Source: Companilactobacillus halodurans | GTDB taxonomy: Bacteria; Bacillota; Bacilli; Lactobacillales; Lactobacillaceae | Reading direction: 5' to 3' | Assembly (NCBI RefSeq): GCF_009600985.1 | Contig: NZ_VDFP01000011.1 | Span: 20,877 to 84,876, forward strand | Length of the DNA stretch: 64,000 nucleotides | Part shown: positions 10,170 to 19,000 of the stretch, in pieces | Position numbering within the stretch: the first letter of the stretch is position 1 | Layout of the letters: each line of letters begins with the position of its first letter | Notes under the pieces: model-generated | Told to the model about the DNA's origin: nothing | What the model saw: only the letters and a program-made list of their open reading frames with translations | The model's database searches: none | Position numbers and translations under genes: made by a program

Positions 10170-11471
10170 ATGAAAAAAATTATTAAATTTTTTGTTAAAA
10201 ACCGAATCCTTGTTGCTATTTTGTTATTAATCGCTCTATCAAGTTGGTCAACTGTCGCCTTAGCAAGTGCTAATGCTGTTGTCGTCCAATCAGATTCAGT
10301 TAATGTCCGTGTTGGACCAGGCTTAGCTTACGCCAATATGGGACAAGTGAAAAAAGGCGATAAATTAGCTATTTTAGCTGAAAAAAACAAATGGTATCAA
10401 GTTAGATTATCCGGTGACAAAATTGGCTGGGTTGCCAGCTGGTTGATCGACAACACTGATGTAAGCTCGACAACCAATAAAGTAGGTATTGTTAAAGTAC
10501 CAAATACGACTGTCTTCAAGAGCGCCGATGCTAATAGTAATGTCTTAGGCACAATCGAGCAATCGCAAAAGGTTACTATCATGTACCGTGAACAAGACTG
10601 GACGCAGATTCTTTATAACGGAACTGCTGGCTGGGTCAAGTCTAGTTTTATCCAAAGTACTCAAGAAACTTCTGGTTCATCAAATAGTTCTACTACCTCT
10701 GATAATGACATTAAAAAAGTTACCGTTACTCAACCAAGTACCAAATTAAGAATTGAGCCTAACCAAAATGGACGTGTCGTCAAAACCGTCAAAGTTGGCA
10801 AACAGTTTGATTATCTTGGTAAAAATGGTAAATGGTACAAAGTTCGCGATACCGATGGTTCAGTTGGCTATGTTGCTAGTTGGGTCGTAACTGTAACAGG
10901 TACAAAGAGCGCTGTTAAATCCGCCGCCACTAATATTTCTGAGGCTACCATCGTGATTGACCCTGGACATGGTGGCGATGACTCTGGTGCTGAATCAAAG
11001 AAGAAGACTTTTGAAAAGAACTTCACCCTTTCTTATGCTAAGGCTATCAAGGAACAACTTGAAAAAACAGGTGCTCGAGTAGTCTTGACAAGATCTGGCG
11101 ACAACAGTAAATCGCTTGGTGCAAGAGCTCGACTCTCAAGTAAGATTCAAGCGGATGCTTTTATCAGTCTCCACTTCGACTCTAGTGCACAAGCAAATTC
11201 CGGTTCTGGTGTAACTACTTACTACTACAACAAGAATAAAGATGGTCAATTAGCTACTGATCTCAATAGCCAATTAAAGGGCTTGTCAATCGGCAATCGT
11301 GGTACAGCACAAAAAGATCTCTACGTATTGCATTACAACAGTCAACCATCAGTCTTGATTGAATTAGGCTATATCAATTCCAAGTCAGACTATAAATACA
11401 TTAAATCAGATACTTATAAGCAACAAGTTGCTACTGATGTAACTAATGGCTTAAAAGAATACTTTAAATAA
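10170..11471 (+). CDS. SH3b-repeat N-acetylmuramoyl-L-alanine amidase
   Basis: A 433-residue secreted wall hydrolase. Residues about 10-34 form a hydrophobic export segment. Three bacterial SH3 domains follow, at roughly 37-95 (SVNVRVGPG), 105-165 (SADANSNVLG) and 180-240 (TKLRIEPNQNG). The C-terminal Amidase_3 domain spans 260-433, with zinc ligands in VIDPGHGG, the E of FEKN and SLHFD, and the catalytic E in LIELGYIN. It cleaves the bond between muramic acid and the stem peptide, and the SH3 domains bind the wall. AAAGGA lies ahead of the ATG. It has its own terminator. Confidence 0.93.
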   Translation: MKKIIKFFVKNRILVAILLLIALSSWSTVALASANAVVVQSDSVNVRVGPGLAYANMGQVKKGDKLAILAEKNKWYQVRLSGDKIGWVASWLIDNTDVSSTTNKVGIVKVPNTTVFKSADANSNVLGTIEQSQKVTIMYREQDWTQILYNGTAGWVKSSFIQSTQETSGSSNSSTTSDNDIKKVTVTQPSTKLRIEPNQNGRVVKTVKVGKQFDYLGKNGKWYKVRDTDGSVGYVASWVVTVTGTKSAVKSAATNISEATIVIDPGHGGDDSGAESKKKTFEKNFTLSYAKAIKEQLEKTGARVVLTRSGDNSKSLGARARLSSKIQADAFISLHFDSSAQANSGSGVTTYYYNKNKDGQLATDLNSQLKGLSIGNRGTAQKDLYVLHYNSQPSVLIELGYINSKSDYKYIKSDTYKQQVATDVTNGLKEYFK

Positions 11472-11473
11472 TA

Positions 11474-11512
11474 AAAGAGTTTCAACGAATTTTTCGTTGA
11501 AACTCTTTTTTA
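11474..11512 (+). terminator. Bidirectional terminator between amidase and sirtuin
   Basis: AAAGAGTTTCAACGA pairs with TCGTTGAAACTCTTT and has a T tract on both strands. It serves the two convergent genes. Confidence 0.9.
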
Positions 11513-11519
11513 ATGAAAT

Positions 11520-12500
11520 TTATTTACCAAGCTCCAAACGGACATCGTCCAAAACTTTATCGATGTCGGCTTTAATAGCTTGACCCTTGTTTTCAATTTG
11601 CTTTGGCAAAAACTGGTGATCACGATTGACCATGATATCGTACGCACCATCCAAACTGTTAGTCAAAGCCCAGAATGGTTCTTGGATGAACATTGGTGTC
11701 ATTCGGCCAACTCCTAATTCAATAAAGAGCACATGACTGTCATGTAAATGAGCTACAACATCATCAGAAATCTTTTGATACTCTTGTTGATACCTTGTTC
11801 CCTCTAAGAAATTACCATAGCCTCTGACCCAAGGAAAGGCCTCAGCACCACAATTAGAACATCTAGGAATCAATTCGCTAGGAATCTTAGTATCATCACC
11901 CATGGCATCAACCATTTCTTGGACCGGTTTAACCGCATCCCAAACTTTATCGCTACATTGCCTAGAGCACTGGAAAAAGCGGTGATCTCCTTGGATCTGG
12001 GCAACCTTCTCTTCAGGAAAAGCCTTAATTGCTTGTGTATCTTGGTTAGTTGTCAAAATGAAGTAGTCTTTATCCTTTAAGATAGCTTGCAAGTCTCGAT
12101 AAGGCTTTCTAACTGGAGCATGTTGGGTTGTGTGAAGAAAAGTTGCCATGTAACCCCAGAACTCTTCACGACTCGACCAAGGATAATTCATCCCTGAAAA
12201 AGCACCTTTAAGAGGATATTTCTTTGCAAATTTCCCAAAATACTTTTTGAATGAATCATTGTTCTCATAATAAAAGTCTCCACCACCAGCAGCTGATAGG
12301 CCTGAAGCACCCCCGACAATAACGTGAGTCGCTTGTTTGATCTTTTCGGCAAAGACCTTGATCTGTTCATCATAAGGCAGTGGTTTATTTTCAGTTAAAA
12401 CAACCGGTGTACCGCCTTTAGCGTATAAGTTAAAATAATTTTGATAATTGACTTGCGTTTCCATAACGATTTTTTCGTACAGTGATTGTTCTCTTTGCAT
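11520..12500 (-). CDS. SirTM-like (class M) sirtuin with zinc ribbon
   Basis: A 326-residue Sir2-fold protein. NAD-binding motif GGASGLSAAGG is near residue 60, and TTNQDTQ is where canonical sirtuins have TQNID. QGDHRFFQC occupies the position of the catalytic region, and a CSRQC...CSNC zinc ribbon follows. This arrangement matches the class M sirtuins (SirTM), some of which ADP-ribosylate lipoylated GcvH-like partners rather than deacetylating. The usual partner genes (macrodomain protein, GcvH-L, lipoate ligase) are not adjacent here. The start at 12500 has GAGGAG 10 bases before it. The upstream frame uses a TTG without a site. It lies five bases behind the stop of a degraded paralogue. 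Activity is inferred only. Confidence 0.8.
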   Translation of the reverse strand: MQREQSLYEKIVMETQVNYQNYFNLYAKGGTPVVLTENKPLPYDEQIKVFAEKIKQATHVIVGGASGLSAAGGGDFYYENNDSFKKYFGKFAKKYPLKGAFSGMNYPWSSREEFWGYMATFLHTTQHAPVRKPYRDLQAILKDKDYFILTTNQDTQAIKAFPEEKVAQIQGDHRFFQCSRQCSDKVWDAVKPVQEMVDAMGDDTKIPSELIPRCSNCGAEAFPWVRGYGNFLEGTRYQQEYQKISDDVVAHLHDSHVLFIELGVGRMTPMFIQEPFWALTNSLDGAYDIMVNRDHQFLPKQIENKGQAIKADIDKVLDDVRLELGK

Positions 12501-12504
12501 AATT

Positions 12505-13192
12505 TCAATTCTCCTCAACTGCTAATAAACTCTTAAATGTTTGTCCAATGTCGCCAGCCAATGAAGCTGAACGGTTACTGATTTCTGTAGGCACGTTAAT
12601 TTCTTTGGACATATTTAACGTAATGAAGGACCAATTTATCTTGGGAAACTAAACTCATCAATGGTAATTTGATCATTTTATTGTTGGCGCCGATTCCTAG
12701 TTCCAATTGCACAACTTTCTTGTCTTTATAATCAGTAATAAATTTTTCAAATCGAGTCTGTTGCTTCTCCCATGCCACAGACTTTATTTCAAGACCATCA
12801 AAATTACCTTCAACTTCAAAAATTTTATCTGGGTCAAAACCATTCAATTGAAAATGCGTATCAGCATTCGATGTCACGACAAAATAATCTTTTTGATGCA
12901 AGATATTTTTTAAATTGCCAAAGGTTTGATTGGGCTGATAATCATCAATCATTAATTGATGGACTTTATGCATAAATACCTGGTGATCGGTTTGCGGTAT
13001 TTGGGCAAAAACACCTTGAATCAAACTGGATATGCCATAGAGCGATTTAAATTCATTAAAATATTTGCGAAAATTCTCATCGTCTGCAAAAATGTTGTAT
13101 CCTTCTGCAATTGACAACCCATTGCTGGCACTGATTAAAATGGCATCGCTATTATCAAGCATTTTTTTAGCTTTAATTATCTCTTGATTCAT
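12505..13192 (-). pseudogene. Zinc-less sirtuin-like paralogue, frameshifted near its 3' end
   Basis: The frame from 13192 to 12596 (198 residues) resembles the neighbouring sirtuin: ISASNGLSIAEGY for the NAD loop, VTSNADTHF, VEGNFDG, and ELGIGANN near the end. It has no zinc ribbon at all. Past an AAA at 12614-12616 the homology moves to another frame. That frame encodes 35 residues, starting MSKEINVPTEI and containing SLAGDIG, and ends at 12505. These residues match the C-terminus of the downstream sirtuin (FLPKQIENKG...). Removing one A gives a continuous 228-residue protein. The lesion may be real or a sequencing error. The rest of the frame is clean, so loss is recent. It is first in the two-gene operon. 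Confidence 0.78.
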
Positions 13193-13274
13193 TTTATCCT
13201 CCTTAATAAAATGATTGACTAGTTGTATAATTATTTACAACGTGTATTTTATTAACTAGATACTAAACAAAAAG

Positions 13275-13322
13275 CCGCCAGAAATTAAGAACAACTTTTT
13301 AAAAGTGTTTTTAATCTGACGG
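13275..13322. promoter_or_regulatory. 48-base imperfect palindrome before tetR gene
   Basis: CCGCCAGA...TCTGACGG arms enclose AACAACTTTTT / AAAAGTGTTT. The whole 48 bases fold back on themselves with a few bulges. It lies between the divergent sirtuin operon and the TetR gene, 25 bases before the TetR start. It may be an operator for that regulator or a leader hairpin. The sequence alone cannot decide. Confidence 0.5.
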
Positions 13323-13347
13323 ATCAGGAAATATGTAAAGGAGTTTT

Positions 13348-13938
13348 ATGAAAAACAAACGTAAAACAGATCGTCGCACAGTCTATACAATCAATGCCAT
13401 TAAAAAAGCTTTTTTAAAATTAATCGAACAAAATTCTTACAGTCAAATAAACGTTACTTCGCTTTGTCGTGAAGCAGAAATCACTCGTTCGACTTTTTAT
13501 CTCCATTTTGATAATTTGACTGACGTTTTAAATGAAGTTCTTGATGAAGCCCTACTCTTCTCTAACACGGAAGTAGAACCAATGTCTTTTGAAGATAATC
13601 CATCAATCGACGTCTTAAAAGAAAACGAGTCATTACTGCCAGCTTGTCAACGAGTGGCCGATTCTCCCAAGTATCATCATTTATTAATGGATCCTAGTCT
13701 GAGCGATTATATTATCGGCCGCATTATTAAACATGAAAAATCTCGAACTGTTCCATCTATTCAAAAACGAACCGGGCTTAGCAAATCAGAAGCTGAATTA
13801 CTCTTTATTTATGCCATTCATGGTTCCTTTGCCATCAATAAGAAACATCATTTTGTCAAAGATGAGGCCTGGTATCACGATTTGCAATTGCTGAATAAAT
13901 TTACTAGTGGTGGATATAAGGTAATTAGCTCAAAATAA
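13348..13938 (+). CDS. TetR/AcrR family regulator
   Basis: A 196-residue protein. The helix-turn-helix is in residues 10-55 (INVTSLCREAEITRSTFYLHF), the usual TetR N-terminal position. The C-terminal ligand domain has no recognisable family signature (helices from about 60 to 190). AAAGGAG precedes the ATG. It is transcribed away from the sirtuin operon across a 155-base gap holding a large palindrome. Local repression of both genes is therefore likely, by analogy with divergent TetR arrangements. Confidence 0.88.
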   Translation: MKNKRKTDRRTVYTINAIKKAFLKLIEQNSYSQINVTSLCREAEITRSTFYLHFDNLTDVLNEVLDEALLFSNTEVEPMSFEDNPSIDVLKENESLLPACQRVADSPKYHHLLMDPSLSDYIIGRIIKHEKSRTVPSIQKRTGLSKSEAELLFIYAIHGSFAINKKHHFVKDEAWYHDLQLLNKFTSGGYKVISSK

Positions 13939-13951
13939 AGAGCGCGAAATA

Positions 13952-14040
13952 TAACACAGCATTAAGGCAAATAGCTCCTGGTAATCGCACTCTGATTACC
14001 AGGAGCTATTTGTTTTAAGCATAAAAAGCTATGCTATGTT
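13952..14040 (+). terminator. Composite long hairpin / terminator after tetR gene
   Basis: The inner stem is 18 perfect base pairs (13969-13986 with 13994-14011; arms begin AAATAGCTCC and GATTACCAGG) with a 7-base loop. An outer 9-of-10 match, AACACAGCAT with ATGCTATGTT (13952-13961 and 14031-14040), encloses it. A TTTT follows the inner stem. It probably ends the TetR transcript but is larger than any other terminator in the window. Confidence 0.65.
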
Positions 14041-14104
14041 CCCCGTTTATGCTGCAAATTCAGGAGAAAAATAGTTATATCTTAAACTCTTTAAGTAAAA
14101 TATC

Positions 14105-14509
14105 TTAATCACTATATGGGTGAACACAATCTGCTAATCGAGATTGAATATAGTTAAGTTCAGTCTTCTTTAATTCACGACTATCTTGAATAGTTTTCAC
14201 TAAGTCCATAATCGTCTTGTGCTCTTCTTTATTGGCTAAATCTAAACAATAACCATTACGTCGCAAAAAGAAGTCCATTGCCACAATTGCAGTTTGAATA
14301 TTATCCTTTGCAAAGATATCATCACAAATTATTGTGCAAAACAAATGTGTTAAATAAACGTTCAAGTTGTCAAATTGATTCAAGAATTCAACATTGCTTT
14401 GAAGCCTTTTTTCACTAAAAGTGATTTCTTCACTATCATTAATTGCTAGGTGAATTGCTACAATTTGATCGTACGTTAATTTTTCGAGTTTGTTTTCCAT
14501 ATTTTTCAT
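14105..14509 (-). CDS. Doc/Fic-like protein with degenerate active site
   Basis: A 134-residue helical protein whose middle, DIFAKDNIQTA followed by FFLRRNG, aligns with the Fic/Doc motif HPFxDGNKRTA and the conserved Doc sequence after it. The catalytic His is replaced by Asp and the motif Arg by Gln, so kinase or AMP-transferase activity is doubtful. The N-terminal TYDQIVAIHLAIN also fits Doc. No antitoxin gene (Phd-like) adjoins it. It is instead the last gene behind rel, dtd and a HAD phosphatase, 9 bases after the latter. Start 14509 or 14500 (second ATG); neither has a strong ribosome site. Confidence 0.6.
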   Translation of the reverse strand: MKNMENKLEKLTYDQIVAIHLAINDSEEITFSEKRLQSNVEFLNQFDNLNVYLTHLFCTIICDDIFAKDNIQTAIVAMDFFLRRNGYCLDLANKEEHKTIMDLVKTIQDSRELKKTELNYIQSRLADCVHPYSD

Positions 14510-14518
14510 CCATTAACA

Positions 14519-15142
14519 TTAAATTATTTTTTCAACATCCAATAAATCACTTACTTGATGGTCGCAAGCAAAATCAACTTTTTCTGAGTTTAAGAGAATT
14601 GTATGTGCACCAACGCCCTTACCAAACTCTATGTCGATTTGTCGATCGCCTATGACCCAAAGACCATCAGATTTCAAATCATATTTATCGATTAAATAAT
14701 TTAACATTTCCGGATTAGGTTTACGTTTAAAACCATCGCTGACACTGACGATTTCTTTAAAATAATGCTCGATTCCTAAACTTTTAGCTAAATCATAAAT
14801 CGATTGATCACGATGCGTTATGATGAATTGGACATAATGCTTTTCATCACAATACTTTAAAACATTTTTTACATGTGGAATTAAAGTTATTTTATCATGA
14901 TATTCTTTTTCAAAACGGAAATATGATGCATAAAAAACTTTGACAGCTTGTTTTTGATCCTCTTCGTCTTTTAATAAATCAGTGACGAATCGTCTAATTG
15001 AAGTCTTCTTAGCTTCTTTAAAAATTGTATCTTTTGACAAACTAATGCCAAAATTTTCTCGTAGAGATTTTTGAGTTGCTGAGACAATCCCCGGATAACT
15101 GTTGGCAATGGTATCATCAAAATCCCAAACAATACTTTTCAT
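14519..15142 (-). CDS. HAD family phosphatase
   Basis: 207 residues of the HAD superfamily with a phosphoglycolate-phosphatase-like helical cap. Motif I is WDFDDTIANS (nucleophile Asp), motif II is FIITHRD, the conserved Lys is in FKRKPNPEML, and motif IV is VIGDRQIDIEFG. The substrate cannot be told. It starts two bases after the dtd stop and is cotranscribed with rel and dtd. Confidence 0.88.
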   Translation of the reverse strand: MKSIVWDFDDTIANSYPGIVSATQKSLRENFGISLSKDTIFKEAKKTSIRRFVTDLLKDEEDQKQAVKVFYASYFRFEKEYHDKITLIPHVKNVLKYCDEKHYVQFIITHRDQSIYDLAKSLGIEHYFKEIVSVSDGFKRKPNPEMLNYLIDKYDLKSDGLWVIGDRQIDIEFGKGVGAHTILLNSEKVDFACDHQVSDLLDVEKII

Positions 15143-15144
15143 AG

Positions 15145-15582
15145 TTATCTCTCCATTATTATAGTCACTGGTCCGTCATTGGTAATTGATACTTGCATAT
15201 CAGCTCCAAATTCGCCAGTTTCGACAGTCAAATCGTATCCTCGTAACAAATCATTGAAATGATCATATTTTTTACTTGAAGCAACAAAATTCCCTGCTCC
15301 CGTAAAACTTGGTCGATTGCCATGCTTGGTATCGGCGTACAAAGTAAATTGAGAGATAGATAAAATTTTCCCATCGACATCCTTAATTGATAAATTCATT
15401 TTATCATCCGCATCGGAAAAGACCCGCATCTTCACAATCTTACGCGCCATGTATTCCAATGTTTCTTCTGTATCTGTATCCGCAAAAGCCACTAACAAAC
15501 AAAATCCTTGATCAATTTGACCAAGGATTTTTTCGTCAACAGTGACTTTAGCATCTTTAACACGTTGTATTACAACTTTCAT
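15145..15582 (-). CDS. dtd: D-aminoacyl-tRNA deacylase
   Basis: Dtd hydrolyses D-amino acids (and glycine) mischarged onto tRNAs. The 145-residue protein has the SQFTLYAD motif near residue 77 and a NDGPVTI motif near the C-terminus, both characteristic. Its start codon overlaps the rel stop by one base, the classic rel-dtd arrangement in Firmicutes. Confidence 0.96.
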   Translation of the reverse strand: MKVVIQRVKDAKVTVDEKILGQIDQGFCLLVAFADTDTEETLEYMARKIVKMRVFSDADDKMNLSIKDVDGKILSISQFTLYADTKHGNRPSFTGAGNFVASSKKYDHFNDLLRGYDLTVETGEFGADMQVSITNDGPVTIIMER

Positions 15583-17810
15583 TAAGCTACCGTCCTCTTG
15601 ATTTCGTATACATTTGGAATATTCTTCAATTTAGAAATGATGCTATCCAAATGTTCCTTGTTGTTGACACCAATGCTGACGTGAATAATTGCCATTTTTT
15701 CTTTATCAAGACGACCAATGACATTATTGAGCGTATTAGTATTGGAATTGATAACCTGCAAAACTTCATTGATCAAGCCATTGCGGTTAAATGCATAAAT
15801 GTCCAATTCAGCTGAATAACGCTTTTCTTTTGTAACATTATCCCAGCTGACATCGATGAAACGCTTTTGAGCTTCCTCGCTTTGGACATTCGGACAGTCA
15901 GCTCGATGAATCGTCAAACCACGTCCCTTGGTAATATAACCAACAATTTTATCTCCCGGGATTGGGCTGCAACATTTAGCTAAACGAATCAAGAGATTGT
16001 CGACTCCTTGAACTGAAATGCTGCTGTTGGCATTATTTCTTTCTTTGCGTAATTTAGGACTGTCTGTTGCTGGTGCTGTCTTATCATCCGTATCAGTGAT
16101 GACCTGTTCTTCAAGTTCTTTTTTCTCAGCTTCACGCTTATGATCAGGGTCTTCACTCAAAATCTTATGAACGACGTTGATTGGCGACAATTCACCATAA
16201 CCAACTGAATTGAACAGTTCATCTGGCTCTGTGTAATTGAAAATCTTCATTGCCAATTCCAGATGCTTCTTGTCCAAATATTTCTTGCTTGAAAGTGAAC
16301 AATTCTTCAATTCATTTTCAACCGCTTCACGGCCAAGCTGAATGTTCTCTTCACGGTCCTTAGTTCTAAAGTAACGCTTAATCTTGTTACGAGCTCTAGA
16401 AGTGAAAACCGTATTGACCCAGTCACGACTTGGCTGTGAATTAGAATTAGTCAACATTTCGACAATATCGCCATTCTTTAATTGCGTATTCAAAGGCACC
16501 ATTTTGCCATTGATTTTAGCACCGACCGAATGATTACCAACTTCCGTATGAACTTGATAAGCAAAGTCTAATGTAACTGCACCCTTGGGCAATTCAATAA
16601 CTTCGCCTTCAGGTGTGAAAACATAGACCCGGTCATTAAAAATTTCACCTTTGACTGATTTCATAAAGTCAGAGGCATTATCGGAATTCTCCTGCAGTTC
16701 AAGGATTTCACGAAAGACATCAATTTTTTGTTCATTATCGTCTAATTTAACGCCCTCGAAGTTACCTTCCTTGTATGCCCAGTGAGCAGCAACACCATAT
16801 TCAGCAACTTGATGCATCTCAAAAGTTCTGATCTGAACCTCAAGTGGTTGTCCACCAGGACCGATAATCGTCGTGTGCAACGATTGATAGCCATTGGCCT
16901 TAGGAACAGCAATATAATCCTTAAAACGGCCAGGAATAGGCTTCCACTTCGAGTGAATCGAACCTAGGACTGCATAACAATCCTTGACCGAATCTACCAC
17001 GATTCTAATTGCTAATAAATCATATAACTCGGAAAATTGTTTATGCTTGTCACGCATCTTTTTATAGATGGAATAAATGTGTTTAGGACGACCATAAATA
17101 TCATATTTAATCCCTAACGCATCAACGTTCTTCTTGATATAATCAATTGCCTCCGCAATATAGGCCTCTCGTTGGTCACGTTTACTATTCATCAAATGAA
17201 CGATTCGATAGTATTGCTGAGGATTAATATAATGAAGCGATAAATCTTCCAGCTCCCATTTAATCTTGCTAATACCTAAACGATCAGCTAAAGGAGCATA
17301 AATTTCCAGAGTTTCATTGGCAATTCTCCGTTGTTTATCAGGACGCAAGGCCTTTAAAGTCCGCATATTATGCAGTCTATCGGCCAATTTGACCATGATG
17401 ACACGCAAGTCTTTTGCCGTAGCTAAAAGCATCTTCCGATGGTTTTCAGCTAAAAGTTCTTGGTGAGAATGGTATTTATATTTACTAATTTTTGTTACGC
17501 CGTCTACAATTGTTGCAACTTGAGTACCGAAAAGTTCTTTGACATCTCCTAAAGTGACATTGGTGTCTTCAACAACATCATGTAAATACCCTGCCGCAAC
17601 AGTATAAGGGTCCATATGCAATGAAGCTAATATTTGAGCAACTTGAGTTGGGTGAATAATATATGGTTCACCAGTTGCACGTTTTTGCTCTTTATGAACA
17701 TAAGCGGCAAACTTGTAAGACTTATTGACAAATTCAACGTGCTCTTCATTCATATACCCGCGGCAAATATCTAAAACTTCCTCTGGCGTATAATCTTTAT
17801 TTTTTTTCAT
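15582..17810 (-). CDS. rel: Bifunctional (p)ppGpp synthetase/hydrolase
   Basis: Rel makes and degrades the stringent-response alarmone. The start at 17810 ([12 protein letters not shown]) has a GGGGTG site upstream. 742 residues in the usual order: HD hydrolase domain ([19 protein letters not shown]), synthetase ([11 protein letters not shown]), TGS domain ([20 protein letters not shown]), zinc-finger/linker with CCSPIPGD, and C-terminal ACT domain. Both active sites look intact. dtd, a HAD phosphatase and a Doc-like gene follow in one operon. A hairpin sits only about 13 bases before the ribosome site. Confidence 0.95.
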   Translation of the reverse strand: MKKNKDYTPEEVLDICRGYMNEEHVEFVNKSYKFAAYVHKEQKRATGEPYIIHPTQVAQILASLHMDPYTVAAGYLHDVVEDTNVTLGDVKELFGTQVATIVDGVTKISKYKYHSHQELLAENHRKMLLATAKDLRVIMVKLADRLHNMRTLKALRPDKQRRIANETLEIYAPLADRLGISKIKWELEDLSLHYINPQQYYRIVHLMNSKRDQREAYIAEAIDYIKKNVDALGIKYDIYGRPKHIYSIYKKMRDKHKQFSELYDLLAIRIVVDSVKDCYAVLGSIHSKWKPIPGRFKDYIAVPKANGYQSLHTTIIGPGGQPLEVQIRTFEMHQVAEYGVAAHWAYKEGNFEGVKLDDNEQKIDVFREILELQENSDNASDFMKSVKGEIFNDRVYVFTPEGEVIELPKGAVTLDFAYQVHTEVGNHSVGAKINGKMVPLNTQLKNGDIVEMLTNSNSQPSRDWVNTVFTSRARNKIKRYFRTKDREENIQLGREAVENELKNCSLSSKKYLDKKHLELAMKIFNYTEPDELFNSVGYGELSPINVVHKILSEDPDHKREAEKKELEEQVITDTDDKTAPATDSPKLRKERNNANSSISVQGVDNLLIRLAKCCSPIPGDKIVGYITKGRGLTIHRADCPNVQSEEAQKRFIDVSWDNVTKEKRYSAELDIYAFNRNGLINEVLQVINSNTNTLNNVIGRLDKEKMAIIHVSIGVNNKEHLDSIISKLKNIPNVYEIKRTVA

Positions 17811-17834
17811 AGAAATATTCACCCCGTTTACAAT

Positions 17835-17859
17835 AAAAAGCACTCAGTGAGTGCTTTTT
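17835..17859 (-). terminator. Perfect hairpin in front of rel
   Basis: AAAAAGCACTCA and TGAGTGCTTTTT form a perfect 25-base palindrome with T tracts on both strands. It is downstream of the prmA-rsmE-membrane protein operon and looks like its terminator. It lies so close to rel that either rel's promoter is upstream of it or rel depends on read-through. Confidence 0.75.
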
Positions 17860-17901
17860 ATTTTTACATATTATTATGATTCCTTTAGGTCAAAATTACA
17901 A

Positions 17902-18240
17902 TTATTTTTCTTTTTCAAATAAAAAGTAAATTAAAATACTTAAAAGCAGGTAAATGCCTGTAAGAAAATAGCCATAACGACCATATTTTGCAAAAACGCT
18001 GATTACAAAAATGATTGGGAAAATAAATAAATTATAAAAAGACAAACCGTATTTTCTGGTGAACCAACCAATAAAACCAGCAAAAAAGATATTAATCACA
18101 AAGAAAAGCCAAATTATTCGACTGGTTCTTCCCAAATGAAAGAGTTTAATTAAGATTGGTAAAATAAAAACCAAGATAATCGAGATTAAAGCAATGTAAG
18201 TTGTTTTTGATTTTTCAACTTTTTTCCAAATATTTTTCAC
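17902..18240 (-). CDS. Small four-helix membrane protein
   Basis: 112 residues with four hydrophobic stretches at roughly 14-34, 41-60, 69-84 and 90-108. The ends are charged (MKNIWKKVEK and FEKEK). No family recognised. It starts 10 bases after the rsmE stop and is the third gene of prmA-rsmE. No enzymatic motifs. Confidence 0.7.
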   Translation of the reverse strand: MKNIWKKVEKSKTTYIALISIILVFILPILIKLFHLGRTSRIIWLFFVINIFFAGFIGWFTRKYGLSFYNLFIFPIIFVISVFAKYGRYGYFLTGIYLLLSILIYFLFEKEK

Positions 18241-18250
18241 AATTTGTTCC

Positions 18251-19000
18251 TCATTTTACAGTTAATTCGTACTTATATGATAGCACTGATAAGAAATAGG
18301 TGGGAGCAGTTTCCGCTCTCATAATACGTGGTCCTAGTCCTACGGATAAAAATCCATTTTGATTCAACATTTCAATTTCATCTGGTGCAAAACCGCCTTC
18401 AGGACCAAAAGCACACAAAACTGATTCCGGCTTTTTCTGTAAGGTTTGAGCTAGTAAACTTATTTCGCCAACTTTAGCTGATTCCTCGTAAGCTACTAAA
18501 TTTGCTGAAACCTGATACTTCAACAAATCTGACAATTTATTCAAATAAATAACTTCTGGAATAATGCGACGTTTAGATTGTTGAGCGGCATTTTTGGCAA
18601 TTTCTTGTAAACGGGCCAGCTTTTTTTCAACGACATTATTTTTCCAATGCATAATCGAATATTTGGAAGCAAAGAAAATAATCTTGCTTGCACCAAGTTC
18701 AGTCGACTTTTGCGTAATCCATTCAACTTTATCCTTTTTCGATAAAGAACAAGCCACAATTGCAGAAACTGGCATTTCAGTACTTGGAATATCCAATTTA
18801 TCTACTTCTACTGAAAGTTCTTTATTGTCTAAATCAATCTGTGCAATTTTTGCTGTAAATAAATTTTTTGTTGGATCAACTAAATAAATCACATCGCCAA
18901 TTTGATGACGCAAAACTTTAACGATATGTTTAAATGTTTCAGAATCGTTTATTTTAAAATTACTATCAATTATTTCATTATTAACGAAGTATTGCTCCAT
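18251..19000 (-). CDS. rsmE: 16S rRNA (uracil1498-N3)-methyltransferase
   Basis: RsmE methylates U1498 of 16S rRNA in the assembled 30S subunit. The 249-residue SPOUT-class protein shows IGPEGGF as FGPEGGFAPDE and the C-terminal SVGLGPRIMRAETAP knot motif, both diagnostic. It overlaps the end of prmA by 20 bases, a very common pairing. Confidence 0.95.
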   Translation of the reverse strand: MEQYFVNNEIIDSNFKINDSETFKHIVKVLRHQIGDVIYLVDPTKNLFTAKIAQIDLDNKELSVEVDKLDIPSTEMPVSAIVACSLSKKDKVEWITQKSTELGASKIIFFASKYSIMHWKNNVVEKKLARLQEIAKNAAQQSKRRIIPEVIYLNKLSDLLKYQVSANLVAYEESAKVGEISLLAQTLQKKPESVLCAFGPEGGFAPDEIEMLNQNGFLSVGLGPRIMRAETAPTYFLSVLSYKYELTVK

